In this document: positions 14,817 through 23,589 of the stretch, piece after piece
Layout of the letters: each line of letters opens with the position of its first letter
Numbering within the stretch: position 1 is the first letter of the stretch
Assembly (NCBI RefSeq): GCF_901686465.1
Contig: NZ_LR594487.1
Location: forward strand, 2,865,773-2,929,772
Length of the DNA stretch: 64,000 nucleotides
DNA from: Halorubrum sp. DM2
Lineage (GTDB): Archaea > Halobacteriota > Halobacteria > Halobacteriales > Haloferacaceae
Direction: 5' to 3'
The notes under the pieces: model-generated
The model's input: only the letters and a program-made list of their open reading frames with translations
Told to the model about the DNA's origin: nothing
Databases searched by the model: none
Program-made: the position numbers and the translations under genes

Positions 14817-16640
14817 ATGAGCGATACAGCAGCACAGCCGCGATCCGACGGAGACGAGTCGGACGGTTCGTCCGCCGACGCGACCGGCGAGGCCGCGGCC
14901 GACGACCCGACCGACCCGGACGACGAACAGCCCGCGGGACCCGTCTCGACCGGCGCTGAATCGGTCGTCGCCGCCCTCGAAGCCGCGGGCGCGAAGACCG
15001 CCTTCGGCGTTCAGGGCGGGGCGATCATGCCCGTCTACGACGCCCTGTACGACTCGTCGATCCGGCACGTGACGATGGCCCACGAGCAGGGTGCGGCCCA
15101 CGCCGCCGACGCGTACGGCGTCGTCGCCGGCGAGCCCGGACTCTGTATGGCCACCTCCGGTCCGGGCGCGACGAACCTCGTCACCGGTATCGCCGACGCC
15201 GACATGGACTCGGACGCAATGTTAGCGCTGACCGGGCAGGTCCCCACGGAGTTCGTCGGCAACGACGCGTTCCAGGAGACGGACACGGTCGGCGTCACCC
15301 GACCGATCACCAAGCACAACTACTTCGCCGGCGGGGCCGACACCGTCGGCGACACCGTCGGCGAGGCGTTCGAGCTGTCGCGGGCCGGCCGCCCCGGTCC
15401 GACGCTCGTCGACCTCCCGAAGGACGTGACGCAGGACGAGACCGACCGGACGCCCGGCCCGGCGACGCCGCCCGCGGGGACCGACCCCGACCCGAACGCG
15501 GACGCCGACGCGGTCGAGGCGGCCGCGCGCGCCATCGAATCGGCCGAGCGCCCCGTCTGCCTGTTCGGCGGCGGCGTCATCAAGGGCGACGCGAGCGACG
15601 AGGCCCGGACGTTCGCCCGTAGCTACGGGATCCCGGTGACGACGACGATGCCGGGCATCGGATCGTTCCCCGAGGACGACGACCTCTGTCTCTCGTGGGC
15701 GGGGATGCACGGCACCGGCTACGCGAACCTCGCGATCACCCACACCGACTGCCTGATCGCGGTCGGGACGCGGTTCGACGACCGGCTCACCGGCGGGATC
15801 GACACGTTCGCGCCCGAGGCCGAGGTGATCCACGTCGACATCGACCCCGCTGAGATCTCGAAGAACGTCTACGCCGACTACCCGCTGATCGGCGACGCCG
15901 GGCGCGTCTTGGACCAGCTGACCGCCGCGGTCCGCGAGGCCCCCGACGCCGAGGCGTGGCGCGAGCGGTGCGCGGAGTGGAAGGAGACGTACCCGCTCAC
16001 GTACGCGACCCCCGACGACGAGCCGCTGAAGCCGCAGTTCGTCGTCGAGGCGTTCGACGAGGCGACGGACGACGACACCATCGTCACCACGGGCGTCGGC
16101 CAACACCAGATGTGGGCCTCGCAGTTCTGGTCGTACTCGGAGCCGCGGACGTGGGTCTCCTCGCACGGACTCGGCACGATGGGCTACGGCGTGCCCGCCG
16201 CGGTCGGCGCGCGCGTCGCGGCCGACACGATGGGCGAAGAGGACCGCGACGTGGTGTGTTTCGACGGCGACGGCTCCTTTTTGATGACGATGCAGGAGCT
16301 GTCGGTCGCGGTCCGCGAGGAGTTGGACATCACGGTCGCCGTGCTCAACAACGAGTACATCGGGATGGTCCGACAGTGGCAGGACGCGTTCTACGAGGGA
16401 CGCCACATGGCCTCGGAGTACAGCTGGATGCCCGAGTTCGACAAGCTGGCCGAGGCGTTCGGCGCGCTCGGGCTGCGCGTCGACGACTACGACGAGGTCG
16501 CCCCCGCCGTCGAGGAGGCGCTCGACTACGACGGGCCGGCCGTGATCGACTTCCATGTCGACCCCGAGGAGAACGTCCTGCCGATGGTGCCGAGCGGCGG
16601 TGCGAACGGCAAGTTCGCGGCCGTGGAGGACCAGCTATGA
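14817..16640 (+). CDS. ilvB: Acetolactate synthase large (catalytic) subunit
   Basis: 607 residues. Thiamine-diphosphate enzyme that joins two pyruvates, or pyruvate and 2-oxobutyrate, in valine/leucine and isoleucine synthesis. An acidic 40-residue tail precedes the PYR domain with the catalytic Glu in AHEQGAAHAADAYG (about 84). The central domain has IAVGTRFDDRLTGG. The ThDP motif GDGSFLMTMQEL...VAVLNNEYIGM (about 483-516) has the GDG and NN metal/ThDP residues. Full length. Its stop overlaps the ilvN start (ATGA), so the two subunits are translationally coupled. ATG start at 14817, well downstream of the leader promoter. Confidence 0.96.
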   Translation: MSDTAAQPRSDGDESDGSSADATGEAAADDPTDPDDEQPAGPVSTGAESVVAALEAAGAKTAFGVQGGAIMPVYDALYDSSIRHVTMAHEQGAAHAADAYGVVAGEPGLCMATSGPGATNLVTGIADADMDSDAMLALTGQVPTEFVGNDAFQETDTVGVTRPITKHNYFAGGADTVGDTVGEAFELSRAGRPGPTLVDLPKDVTQDETDRTPGPATPPAGTDPDPNADADAVEAAARAIESAERPVCLFGGGVIKGDASDEARTFARSYGIPVTTTMPGIGSFPEDDDLCLSWAGMHGTGYANLAITHTDCLIAVGTRFDDRLTGGIDTFAPEAEVIHVDIDPAEISKNVYADYPLIGDAGRVLDQLTAAVREAPDAEAWRERCAEWKETYPLTYATPDDEPLKPQFVVEAFDEATDDDTIVTTGVGQHQMWASQFWSYSEPRTWVSSHGLGTMGYGVPAAVGARVAADTMGEEDRDVVCFDGDGSFLMTMQELSVAVREELDITVAVLNNEYIGMVRQWQDAFYEGRHMASEYSWMPEFDKLAEAFGALGLRVDDYDEVAPAVEEALDYDGPAVIDFHVDPEENVLPMVPSGGANGKFAAVEDQL

Positions 16641-17299
16641 GCGGCGACACTTCCGATTCCCGGCCGCTTCCGGGCGAGCAGCCCGGACCAGCGGAGCGCG
16701 ACCACCCCGAGGGACGGCGGAACCTCGAAGGGATCCGGATCGACCCCGTCGTCGAGGCGGAACACGAGTCGCGGCGCGCGGTCATCTCCGCGCTCGTCGA
16801 GGACGAGCCGGGCGTGCTCGCGCGCGTCTCCGGGCTCGTCTCCCGGCGACAGTTCAACATCGAGAGCCTCACCGTCGGGCCGACGACCGTCGAGGGTCAC
16901 TCGCGGATCACGATGGTCGTCGAGGAGACGGACCCCGGCATCGACCAGATCGAGAAACAGATGGCGAAGCTGAAGCCGGTGATCTCGGTCGGCGAGGTCG
17001 CCGGCGACGCCGTCACCTCGGAGCTGGTCCTGCTGAAGGTCGAGGCCGACGACCCGGCCGCGGTCCACGCTGTCTCCGAGATGTACGACGGCGAGACGGT
17101 CGACGCCGGCCCGGAGACGATCACCGTCGAACTCACCGGCGACAAGGCCGACATCGACAGCGCGATCGGCGCGTTCGAGCGGTTCGGCATCGTCGAGGTC
17201 GCGCGGACGGGACCGACCGCCCTCGCGCGCGGCAACACCCCGACCGCGCCAGGAGAGAAACCCGGAACGGCCGGCGAACCGACCACCCACGACGACTGA
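16637..17299 (+). CDS. ilvN: Acetolactate synthase small (regulatory) subunit
   Basis: 220 residues. An ACT domain at about 46-120 ([26 protein letters not shown] is the signature region, followed by FNIESLTVG) binds valine in characterised homologues and gives feedback control of IlvB. A second ACT-like half follows at about 130-195. N- and C-terminal tails of 35 and 25 residues are acidic or low complexity. The ATG at 16637 overlaps the ilvB stop by four bases; an open frame continues further upstream but only as a shadow of ilvB. Confidence 0.95.
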   Translation: MSGDTSDSRPLPGEQPGPAERDHPEGRRNLEGIRIDPVVEAEHESRRAVISALVEDEPGVLARVSGLVSRRQFNIESLTVGPTTVEGHSRITMVVEETDPGIDQIEKQMAKLKPVISVGEVAGDAVTSELVLLKVEADDPAAVHAVSEMYDGETVDAGPETITVELTGDKADIDSAIGAFERFGIVEVARTGPTALARGNTPTAPGEKPGTAGEPTTHDD

Positions 17300-17324
17300 G
17301 CGGTTTCACGACACTACCACCAAC

Positions 17325-18383
17325 ATGACCGACGACGACACGCAGACGTTCGATTCGATAGTATACTACGACGACGACGCGGACGAGGAGGCGATCGCCC
17401 ACAAGACGGTGGCCGTCCTCGGCTACGGCTCGCAGGGCCACGCCCACGCGCAGAACCTCGCGGACAGCGGGGTCGACGTGATCGTCGGCCTCCGCGAGGG
17501 GAGTTCCTCGCGGGCCGCCGCCGAGAGCGACGGACTCCGCGTGGAGACCCCCGCGGACGCCGCCGCGGAGGCGGACATCGTGAGCGTCCTCGTCCCCGAC
17601 ACGGTCCAGCCGGACGTGTACGAGAACGCGGTCGAGCCGAACCTTGACGCGGGCGACACCCTCCAGTTCGCGCACGGGTTCAACATCCACTACAACCAGA
17701 TCCAGCCCCCGGAGGACGTCGACGTGACGATGGTCGCTCCGAAGTCGCCGGGCCACCTCGTCCGCCGCAACTACGAGAACGACCAGGGGACGCCCGGCCT
17801 GCTCGCGGTGTACCAGGACGCGACCGGCGACGCCCACGACGAGGGGCTGGCGTACGCGGCCGCGATCGGCTGTACCCGCGCCGGCGTCGTCGAGACGTCG
17901 TTCCGCGAGGAGACGGAGACCGACCTGTTCGGCGAGCAGGCCGTCCTCTGTGGCGGCGTCACCTCGCTCGTGAAGCAGGGGTACGAGACGCTCGTCGACG
18001 CCGGCTACTCGCCGGAAATGGCGTACTTCGAGTGCCTCAACGAGCTGAAGCTCATCGTCGACCTGATGTACGAGGGCGGGCTCGGCGAGATGTGGGACTC
18101 GGTGTCCGACACCGCCGAGTACGGCGGACTGACGCAGGGCGACGTGGTCGTCGACGAGCACGCCCGCGAGAACATGGAGGAGGTCTTAGAGAAGGTCCAG
18201 AACGGCCAGTTCGCCCGCGAGTGGATCGCGGAGAACCAGGCGGGCCGCCCCTCCTACACCCAGCTCCGGACCGCCGAGAAGAACCACGAGATCGAGGCCG
18301 TCGGCGAGGAGCTGCGCGGGCTGTTCTCGTGGGAGGAGTCGGCGGAAGACGACGAGGAGGAGTCGGCCGAGGTGACCGCCTGA
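17325..18383 (+). CDS. ilvC: Ketol-acid reductoisomerase
   Basis: 352 residues. Mg- and NAD(P)H-dependent rearrangement and reduction of acetolactate/acetohydroxybutyrate. Rossmann motif [15 protein letters not shown] (about 30-44). The C-terminal knotted domain carries the metal-binding and catalytic acids ([14 protein letters not shown], about 203-216, and the segment around [18 protein letters not shown]). Class I length plus a 20-residue acidic tail ([14 protein letters not shown]). 25 bases after ilvN. Its stop overlaps a tiny ORF (TGATG) leading to leuC. Confidence 0.97.
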   Translation: MTDDDTQTFDSIVYYDDDADEEAIAHKTVAVLGYGSQGHAHAQNLADSGVDVIVGLREGSSSRAAAESDGLRVETPADAAAEADIVSVLVPDTVQPDVYENAVEPNLDAGDTLQFAHGFNIHYNQIQPPEDVDVTMVAPKSPGHLVRRNYENDQGTPGLLAVYQDATGDAHDEGLAYAAAIGCTRAGVVETSFREETETDLFGEQAVLCGGVTSLVKQGYETLVDAGYSPEMAYFECLNELKLIVDLMYEGGLGEMWDSVSDTAEYGGLTQGDVVVDEHARENMEEVLEKVQNGQFAREWIAENQAGRPSYTQLRTAEKNHEIEAVGEELRGLFSWEESAEDDEEESAEVTA

Positions 18384-18466
18384 TGGGCGTACGCGGCGAC
18401 GCGAACCGCTCCCGCGAGACCGCGCGGTCCACGGACCCCGCGAACCGCTCGGGTGATCCCCGATGA
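18383..18466 (+). CDS. Possible 27-residue coupling peptide between ilvC and leuC
   Basis: [20 protein letters not shown] followed by NRSGDPR. Its ATG overlaps the ilvC TGA by one base (TGATG) and its TGA overlaps the leuC ATG by four (ATGA), so ribosomes could pass from ilvC to leuC without a gap. The peptide is polar and basic, unlike normal haloarchaeal proteins, so translation itself may matter rather than the product. The alternative is plain spacer of 79 bases. Confidence 0.35.
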   Translation: MGVRGDANRSRETARSTDPANRSGDPR

Positions 18467-19884
18467 GCGAGGGGACGCTGTACGACAAGGTGTGGGACCG
18501 GCACACGGTGACGCGGCTGCCGACCGGACAGGACCAGCTGTTCGTCGGGCTTCACCTCGTCCACGAGGTCACCAGCCCGCAGGCGTTCGGCATGCTGAAG
18601 GAGCGCGGACAGGAGGTCGCGTTCCCGGAGCGGACGCACGCGACCGTCGACCACATCGTGCCGACCGGCAACCGCGACCGCCCCTACCGCGACGAGGCCG
18701 CAGAGAGCATGATGGCGGAGCTGGAGGAGAACGTCCGCGGCTCGGGCATCGACTTCTCCGACCCGGACTCCGGCGATCAGGGGATCGTCCACGTCATCGG
18801 CCCGGAGCAGGGACTCACCCAGCCGGGGATGACGATCGTCTGCGGCGACTCGCACACCTCGACGCACGGCGCGTTCGGCGCGCTGGCGTTCGGCATTGGC
18901 ACCTCGCAGATCCGCGACGTGCTGGCGACCGGCTGCGTCGCGATGGAGAAACAGAAGGTCCGCAAGATCGAGGTGACGGGCGAACTCGGCGAGGGCGTCA
19001 CCGCGAAGGACGTCATCCTGACGATCATCGGGAAGCTCGGGACCGACGGCGGCGTCGGCTACGTGTACGAGTACGCCGGCGAGGCCATCGAGGACCTCGG
19101 GATGGAAGGCCGGATGTCGATCTGTAACATGTCGATCGAGGGCGGCGCTCGCGCGGGGTACGTCAACCCCGACGAGACCACCTACGAGTGGCTGGAGGGG
19201 ACGGACGCCTTCGAGGACGATCCGGAGGAGTTCGAGCGGCTGAAACCCTACTGGGAGTCGATCCGGAGCGACGACGACGCCGAGTACGACGACGTGGTCA
19301 CCATCGACGGCTCGGCGATCGAACCGACCGTGACGTGGGGGACGACCCCCGGGCAGACGGCCGGGATCATCGAGCCGATCCCGGATCCCGGGGACCTCCC
19401 CGAGGAGGACCGCGACACGGCGCGGCGCGCGCAAAAGCACATGCGCGTCGAGCCGGGCGACACGATGCAGGGGTACGACATCGACGTGGCGTTCCTCGGC
19501 TCGTGTACCAACGCGCGGCTGAAGGACCTCCGCGAGGCCGCGGCGTTCGTCGAGGGCCGCGAGGTCGACGACGACGTCCGCGCGATGGTCGTCCCCGGCA
19601 GTCAGCGCGTCCGCGACGCGGCCGAGGCCGAGGGGATAGACGAGGTGTTCAAAGAGGCCGGATTCGACTGGCGCGAGCCGGGCTGTTCGATGTGTCTCGG
19701 CATGAACGACGACCAGCTGGAGGGCGACGAGGCCAGCGCCTCCTCGTCGAACCGGAACTTCGTCGGCCGGCAGGGGTCGAAGGACGGGCGCACCGTCCTG
19801 ATGAGTCCGATCATGGTCGCGGCCGCGGCGGTGACCGGCGAGGTCACCGACGTCCGCGAGATGGAGGAGGTGGCGACCGTATGA
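18463..19884 (+). CDS. leuC: 3-Isopropylmalate dehydratase large subunit
   Basis: 473 residues, aconitase family. Isomerises 2- to 3-isopropylmalate with LeuD. Signature [20 protein letters not shown] (about 127-146). The [4Fe-4S] Cys residues are in GSCTNAR (about 347) and [10 protein letters not shown] (about 407-416). Length fits the bacterial-type LeuC rather than the short archaeal HACN type. Its stop overlaps the leuD start by four bases. Confidence 0.96.
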   Translation: MSEGTLYDKVWDRHTVTRLPTGQDQLFVGLHLVHEVTSPQAFGMLKERGQEVAFPERTHATVDHIVPTGNRDRPYRDEAAESMMAELEENVRGSGIDFSDPDSGDQGIVHVIGPEQGLTQPGMTIVCGDSHTSTHGAFGALAFGIGTSQIRDVLATGCVAMEKQKVRKIEVTGELGEGVTAKDVILTIIGKLGTDGGVGYVYEYAGEAIEDLGMEGRMSICNMSIEGGARAGYVNPDETTYEWLEGTDAFEDDPEEFERLKPYWESIRSDDDAEYDDVVTIDGSAIEPTVTWGTTPGQTAGIIEPIPDPGDLPEEDRDTARRAQKHMRVEPGDTMQGYDIDVAFLGSCTNARLKDLREAAAFVEGREVDDDVRAMVVPGSQRVRDAAEAEGIDEVFKEAGFDWREPGCSMCLGMNDDQLEGDEASASSSNRNFVGRQGSKDGRTVLMSPIMVAAAAVTGEVTDVREMEEVATV

Positions 19885-20537
19885 GCTCGCCCGAGTTCAG
19901 CGACGGCGAGGCTCCGGCGGAGAAGGTCACCGAGGTCTCCGGCACCGGGATCCCCGTCCGGGGCAACGACATCGACACCGACCAGATCATCCCGGCGCGG
20001 TTCATGAAGGTCGTCACCTTCGACGGGCTGGGTCAGTTCTCCTTCTTCGACCAGCGGTTCGACGACGAGGACAACGAGAAGGACCACCCGTTCAACGAAG
20101 AGCGGTACCGGGGCGCGAACGTCTTGGTCGTCAACGCCAACTTCGGCTGCGGCTCCTCCCGCGAACACGCGCCGCAGGCGCTGATGCGCTGGGGGATCGA
20201 CGCGGTCGTCGGCGAGTCGTTCGCGGAGATCTTCGCGGGCAACTGCCTCGCGCTCGGCGTCCCGACGGTCACGGCGGATCAGGACGACATCGAGGCGCTA
20301 CAGGACTACGTCGAGGCCAACCCCGACGCCGAGATCGACATCGACGTGGCCGCGGAGACGATCACCTACGGCGACACCGTGATCGACGCGACGGTCCACG
20401 ACGCACAGCGGAAGGCGCTCGTCGAGGGCGTCTGGGACACCACGGCGCTGATGGGCGCGAACGAGGGCGCGGTCCGCGAGACCGCCCGGTCGCTGCCGTA
20501 CGTGCCGTCCGAGGACATTCCGGGGGACGAGGCGTGA
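19881..20537 (+). CDS. leuD: 3-Isopropylmalate dehydratase small subunit
   Basis: 218 residues, swivel domain partner of LeuC. Motifs [14 protein letters not shown] (about 28-41), [15 protein letters not shown] (about 88-102) and ALGVPTVT are intact. An acidic N-terminal extension of about 15 residues. The ATG at 19881 is fixed by the four-base overlap with leuC. It ends in an overlap (GTGA) with leuB. Confidence 0.95.
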   Translation: MSSPEFSDGEAPAEKVTEVSGTGIPVRGNDIDTDQIIPARFMKVVTFDGLGQFSFFDQRFDDEDNEKDHPFNEERYRGANVLVVNANFGCGSSREHAPQALMRWGIDAVVGESFAEIFAGNCLALGVPTVTADQDDIEALQDYVEANPDAEIDIDVAAETITYGDTVIDATVHDAQRKALVEGVWDTTALMGANEGAVRETARSLPYVPSEDIPGDEA

Positions 20538-21532
20538 GCCACGAGGTCGTCGTCATCGAGGGCGACGGGATCGGGAAGGAGGTCGTCCCGGCCGCCGTCG
20601 AGGTGCTGGAGGCGCTCCCCGTCGACTTCGAGTTCGTCGCGGCCGACGCGGGCGACGCGACGAAGGAGGCGACCGGCGAGGCGCTCCCCGCCGAGACGTA
20701 CGATCTCGCCGCCGACGCGGACGCGACGCTGTTCGGCGCGGCCGGCGAGACGGCCGCCGACGTCATTCTCCCGCTGCGGGAGGCGGTCGACTCGTTCGTC
20801 AACGTCAGGCCCGCGAAGGCGTACCCCGGCGTCGACGCGCTCCGCCCGGAGACGGACGTGGTCTTCCTCCGCGAGAACACCGAGGGCGTCTACGCGGGCC
20901 ACGAAGACCGGCTGAGCGAGGATCTCTCGACGCTGACGCGCGTCGTCACCTCGTCGGCCTCCCGCGAGCTGGCGGAGTTCGCGTGCGAGTTCGTCGCGGA
21001 CGGCCGCGGTCCCGCCGGCGACCCCGAGGAGGGGTTCACGGTCGCGCACAAGGCGAACGTGATGCGCGAGACGGACGGGCGCTTCCGCGAGGAGGTGCTC
21101 TCGGTCGCCGCGGAGCGCGGCGTCGACGCCGACGAGGAGCTGATGGACGCGTTCGCGACGAAGCTCCCGCTCGACCCGACCCAGTACGGCGTGGTCGTCT
21201 GCCCGAACCTCGCGGGCGACGTGCTCTCCGACCTGGCCGCCGGGCTCGTCGGCGGGCTCGGGCTGCTCCCCTCGGCGAACGTCGGCCACGACAACGCGCT
21301 GTTCGAGCCGGTCCACGGCACCGCGCCCGACATCGCCGGCGAGGGGATCGCGAACCCGACCGCGGCGATCCTCTCCGCGGCCATGCTCGTCGAGTACCTC
21401 GGGCACGCCGAGGAGGGCCAGCGCGTGCGCGACGCGGTCGAGGGCGTCCTCTCCGACGGGCCGCGCACCGGTGACCTCGGCGGCGACGCCGCGACCGACG
21501 AGGTCACGGCGGCAATCGTCGACCGTCTGTAG
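20534..21532 (+). CDS. leuB: 3-Isopropylmalate dehydrogenase
   Basis: 332 residues from a GTG start that overlaps the leuD stop by four bases. Oxidatively decarboxylates 3-isopropylmalate with NAD. Motifs: [46 protein letters not shown], the metal site [19 protein letters not shown] and the NAD loop [18 protein letters not shown]. The related isocitrate/tartrate dehydrogenases share the fold; the position at the end of leuCD decides the call. Last gene of the cluster. Confidence 0.95.
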   Translation: MSHEVVVIEGDGIGKEVVPAAVEVLEALPVDFEFVAADAGDATKEATGEALPAETYDLAADADATLFGAAGETAADVILPLREAVDSFVNVRPAKAYPGVDALRPETDVVFLRENTEGVYAGHEDRLSEDLSTLTRVVTSSASRELAEFACEFVADGRGPAGDPEEGFTVAHKANVMRETDGRFREEVLSVAAERGVDADEELMDAFATKLPLDPTQYGVVVCPNLAGDVLSDLAAGLVGGLGLLPSANVGHDNALFEPVHGTAPDIAGEGIANPTAAILSAAMLVEYLGHAEEGQRVRDAVEGVLSDGPRTGDLGGDAATDEVTAAIVDRL

Positions 21533-21616
21533 GGCGTCGCTGCGGCCGATCCGCGCCGTCGGTCGGACCGCGGGAGAACCGCAAGACAGGAAACCCTGCG
21601 GCCCCTCCGCCCGAGC

Positions 21617-21991
21617 ATGAGCAACTACGAGGTCGCGATGGAAGCCGCCTGGTTGGTCCGAGACGTCGAGGAGACCGACGACGCCATCGGCGTCGCGGTC
21701 AGCGAAGCCGGCAAGCGACTCAACGAGACGGACAAGCAGTACGTCGAGGTCGAACCCGGCGTCACCGGCTGTCCGGCCTGCGGCGAGCCGTTCGACGCCG
21801 CGTTCCTCGCGGCGAACACGGCGCTCGTGGGACTCCTCTTGGAGATCGACGTGTTCAACGCCGACAGCGAGGAGCACGCGGAGCGGATCGCGAAAAGCGA
21901 GGTCGGCGGCGCGCTCCGCGACGTTCCGCTCGAAGTCATCGACGTCTTCGAGACCGAGGCCGACGACGAAGACGAGGAGCCGGAACGGTAA
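21617..21991 (+). CDS. UPF0212 (DUF555) family protein
   Basis: 124 residues. Starts MSNYEVAMEAAWLVRDVEET and carries a CPACG motif with a single CxxC pair (about 55), both typical of the archaeal UPF0212 family. The C-terminus is acidic. Possibly metal-binding; no activity is known to me. ATG start with no overlap to leuB (84 bases apart). Confidence 0.85.
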   Translation: MSNYEVAMEAAWLVRDVEETDDAIGVAVSEAGKRLNETDKQYVEVEPGVTGCPACGEPFDAAFLAANTALVGLLLEIDVFNADSEEHAERIAKSEVGGALRDVPLEVIDVFETEADDEDEEPER

Positions 21992-22088
21992 CCGGCCCCG
22001 TCGTCGACCCGACCCGTCGGCGACCTTCCTCTCCGTCGGCGGTCCGACGACCTCGGCGGCGCGAGTTCGGTCGGTGCCGAAAGCTTTT

Positions 22089-22109
22089 CTAATAACCTTA
22101 AGTAATTAG
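22089..22109 (+). promoter_or_regulatory. Promoter with dyad before the XRE-CBS regulator
   Basis: CTAAT (22089-22093) and ATTAG (22105-22109) flank a CTTAAG centre. TTTTCTAATAACC at 22084-22096 is a plausible TATA region about 26 bases before the ATG at 22115. A dyad over the promoter of a DNA-binding protein suggests self-regulation; this is inference. Confidence 0.45.
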
Positions 22110-22114
22110 TCGGC

Positions 22115-22654
22115 ATGGAACTGCCGACGCCACAGGACCTCCGCGAGCGCCGGACGGCACTGGAGCTGACCCAGAGCGAACTCGCCGACGCCGCGGACGT
22201 CTCCCAGCCGCTCATCGCGCGGATCGAGGGCGGCGACGTCGACCCCCGGCTCTCCACGCTCCGCCGCATCGTCAACGCCCTTCAGGAGGCGGAAGGCGAA
22301 GTCGTGCGCGCGTCCGACCTGATGAACGAGACCGTGATCAGCGTCGCGCCGGACGACGCCGTGAGCGGGGCCGTCGAGCTCATGGAGGCGGAGGCGTACT
22401 CGCAGCTCCCCGTCCTCCAGAACGGCGTGCCGGTCGGTTCGATCAGTCAGGGCGACGTCGTCCACGCCGGCGAGAACGTCGGCGATCACCCCGTGAGCGA
22501 AGTGATGAGCGAGTCGTTCCCGACGGTCGCGCCGTCGGCGACCGTCGACGAGGTCAGGAACCTGCTGGACCACTACAAGGCCGTGATGGTCACCGACGGC
22601 GGCGAGACGGTCGGGATCATCACGGAGGCCGACATCGCCGCGCAGCTGTCGTAG
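22115..22654 (+). CDS. XRE-family helix-turn-helix protein with two CBS domains
   Basis: 179 residues. HTH at about 6-60 (LRERRTALELTQSELADAAD, then VSQPLIARIEGGDVDPRLSTL), then a CBS pair at about 68-175 (MNETVISVAPDDAVSGAVEL; MSESFPTVAPSATVDEVRN; VGIITEADIAAQL). CBS pairs usually bind adenine nucleotides, so this is a candidate DNA-binding regulator responsive to AMP/ATP or S-adenosyl compounds. Leaderless start inferred from the TATA position. Such XRE-CBS proteins are common in Archaea; targets are unknown. Confidence 0.9.
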   Translation: MELPTPQDLRERRTALELTQSELADAADVSQPLIARIEGGDVDPRLSTLRRIVNALQEAEGEVVRASDLMNETVISVAPDDAVSGAVELMEAEAYSQLPVLQNGVPVGSISQGDVVHAGENVGDHPVSEVMSESFPTVAPSATVDEVRNLLDHYKAVMVTDGGETVGIITEADIAAQLS

Positions 22655-22664
22655 GCTCGCGGCC

Positions 22665-22850
22665 TCACTCCTCTCGACGCTCGGAGAGCCGCTCCCAGAT
22701 CTCCGTACAGCCCGCGCCGTCCTCGACGTCGTCGAGATGGTCCGTTCCGTCGTCGGGTTCTCGATCCGTCTCGTGGTCCGTGTCCTCCCCTCGCTGGCCG
22801 GTCTCCTCTCGTTCATCCCCAGTTGCGCGGGGATCGCCCGGCTCGGTCAT
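22665..22850 (-). CDS. Small acidic haloarchaeal protein
   Basis: 61 residues, almost entirely Asp/Glu/Arg/Thr (MTEPGDPRATGDEREETGQR..., DGTDHLDDVEDGAGCTEIWE, RLSERREE). One conserved-looking core, GCTEIWERLSE, lies at the C-terminus. It is translated from an ATG that overlaps the stop of the next upstream tiny gene (ATGA). The rest looks intrinsically disordered. Function unknown. The upstream extension of the open frame is arginine-rich and is not believed. Confidence 0.6.
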   Translation of the reverse strand: MTEPGDPRATGDEREETGQRGEDTDHETDREPDDGTDHLDDVEDGAGCTEIWERLSERREE

Positions 22851-22975
22851 CGTCCCTCCGGAACGTCGTCGAAGAGCTCGGGCGCTACGTCCGCGGACGC
22901 GTGTTGTCGGTACTCCCCGTCGTCGACCGGACTGGCGGGTCGATCGCCGGTGGAGTCGGGAACCGAATCGGTCAT
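22847..22975 (-). CDS. Tiny haloarchaeal protein, first of a two-gene unit
   Basis: 42 residues: MTDSVPDSTGDRPASPVDDG, then EYRQHASADVAPELFDDVPE, then GR. A TACTTATGG box about 28 bases before the ATG (near 23002-23010) supports a leaderless start. Its TGA overlaps the ATG of the 61-residue protein by four bases. The composition is acidic and typical of the organism, unlike a random frame. Function unknown. Confidence 0.55.
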   Translation of the reverse strand: MTDSVPDSTGDRPASPVDDGEYRQHASADVAPELFDDVPEGR

Positions 22976-23104
22976 CACACCGAGGTAAGCGCGCACGAGC
23001 CATAAGTACCGTCACGCGTGTAAATCGAACCACCACTCACGGATACCGGATTTCATGTCCGGTAGTTCGGAAGCTAATTTTACGGGAGATAGTGGTGTAG
23101 TCGG

Positions 23105-23509
23105 GTGGTTTTCCGATCTCTCGGCGTCATCGAAACGATCGCCGATTGCGACCACCGTCACCCATTGGACCGCGGCGGGGGAACGTGGGGTGTGACCACT
23201 CGATTGCGCGTCCTCGACGACGGGGCGTGGATCTCCGTCAACGACGACCGAAAAGTCCGCGTTAGCGAACTGTGGCGGCTCGACGCGCCGGATCTCTGTG
23301 AGTGCGCGCTTACCGATCTCGTCGTCGAGAACTTCCAGGCGGTCGGCGTCGACGGAGGGGCCGTCGAGGCGCGCGTGTACGGCCAGTGTATCGCGTGCGG
23401 AGAAACGGGGATCACCGGATGGATTCCCGTCGGACGGCTTCAGGACGGCTCCTTCGCCGAGATCGACCGCGACGCGGTCAGGTGTCCCACTCGCGATTCA
23501 GGCGAGTAA
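23105..23509 (+). CDS. Hypothetical Cys-containing haloarchaeal protein
   Basis: 134 residues from a GTG start about 27 bases after an AATTTTACG box (23074-23082). Central part: TTRLRVLDDGAWISVNDDRK, APDLCECALTDLVVENF, then YGQCIACGETGITGWIPVGR. Two Cys pairs (CEC and CIAC) could bind a metal. A GTG in GVTTRLRV at about 23189 is an alternative start. Codon use is somewhat less GC-biased than the neighbours. It lies just upstream of the nitrite/sulfite reductase, with which a link is possible but not shown. Confidence 0.6.
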   Translation: MVFRSLGVIETIADCDHRHPLDRGGGTWGVTTRLRVLDDGAWISVNDDRKVRVSELWRLDAPDLCECALTDLVVENFQAVGVDGGAVEARVYGQCIACGETGITGWIPVGRLQDGSFAEIDRDAVRCPTRDSGE

Positions 23510-23589
23510 CACTTGCCGCTTCGGGGAATCACCGGGAAGCGTTGACACGGTGCGGTCGGCTATATCCCCGCCGGGTGTAGCCGGTGGCG

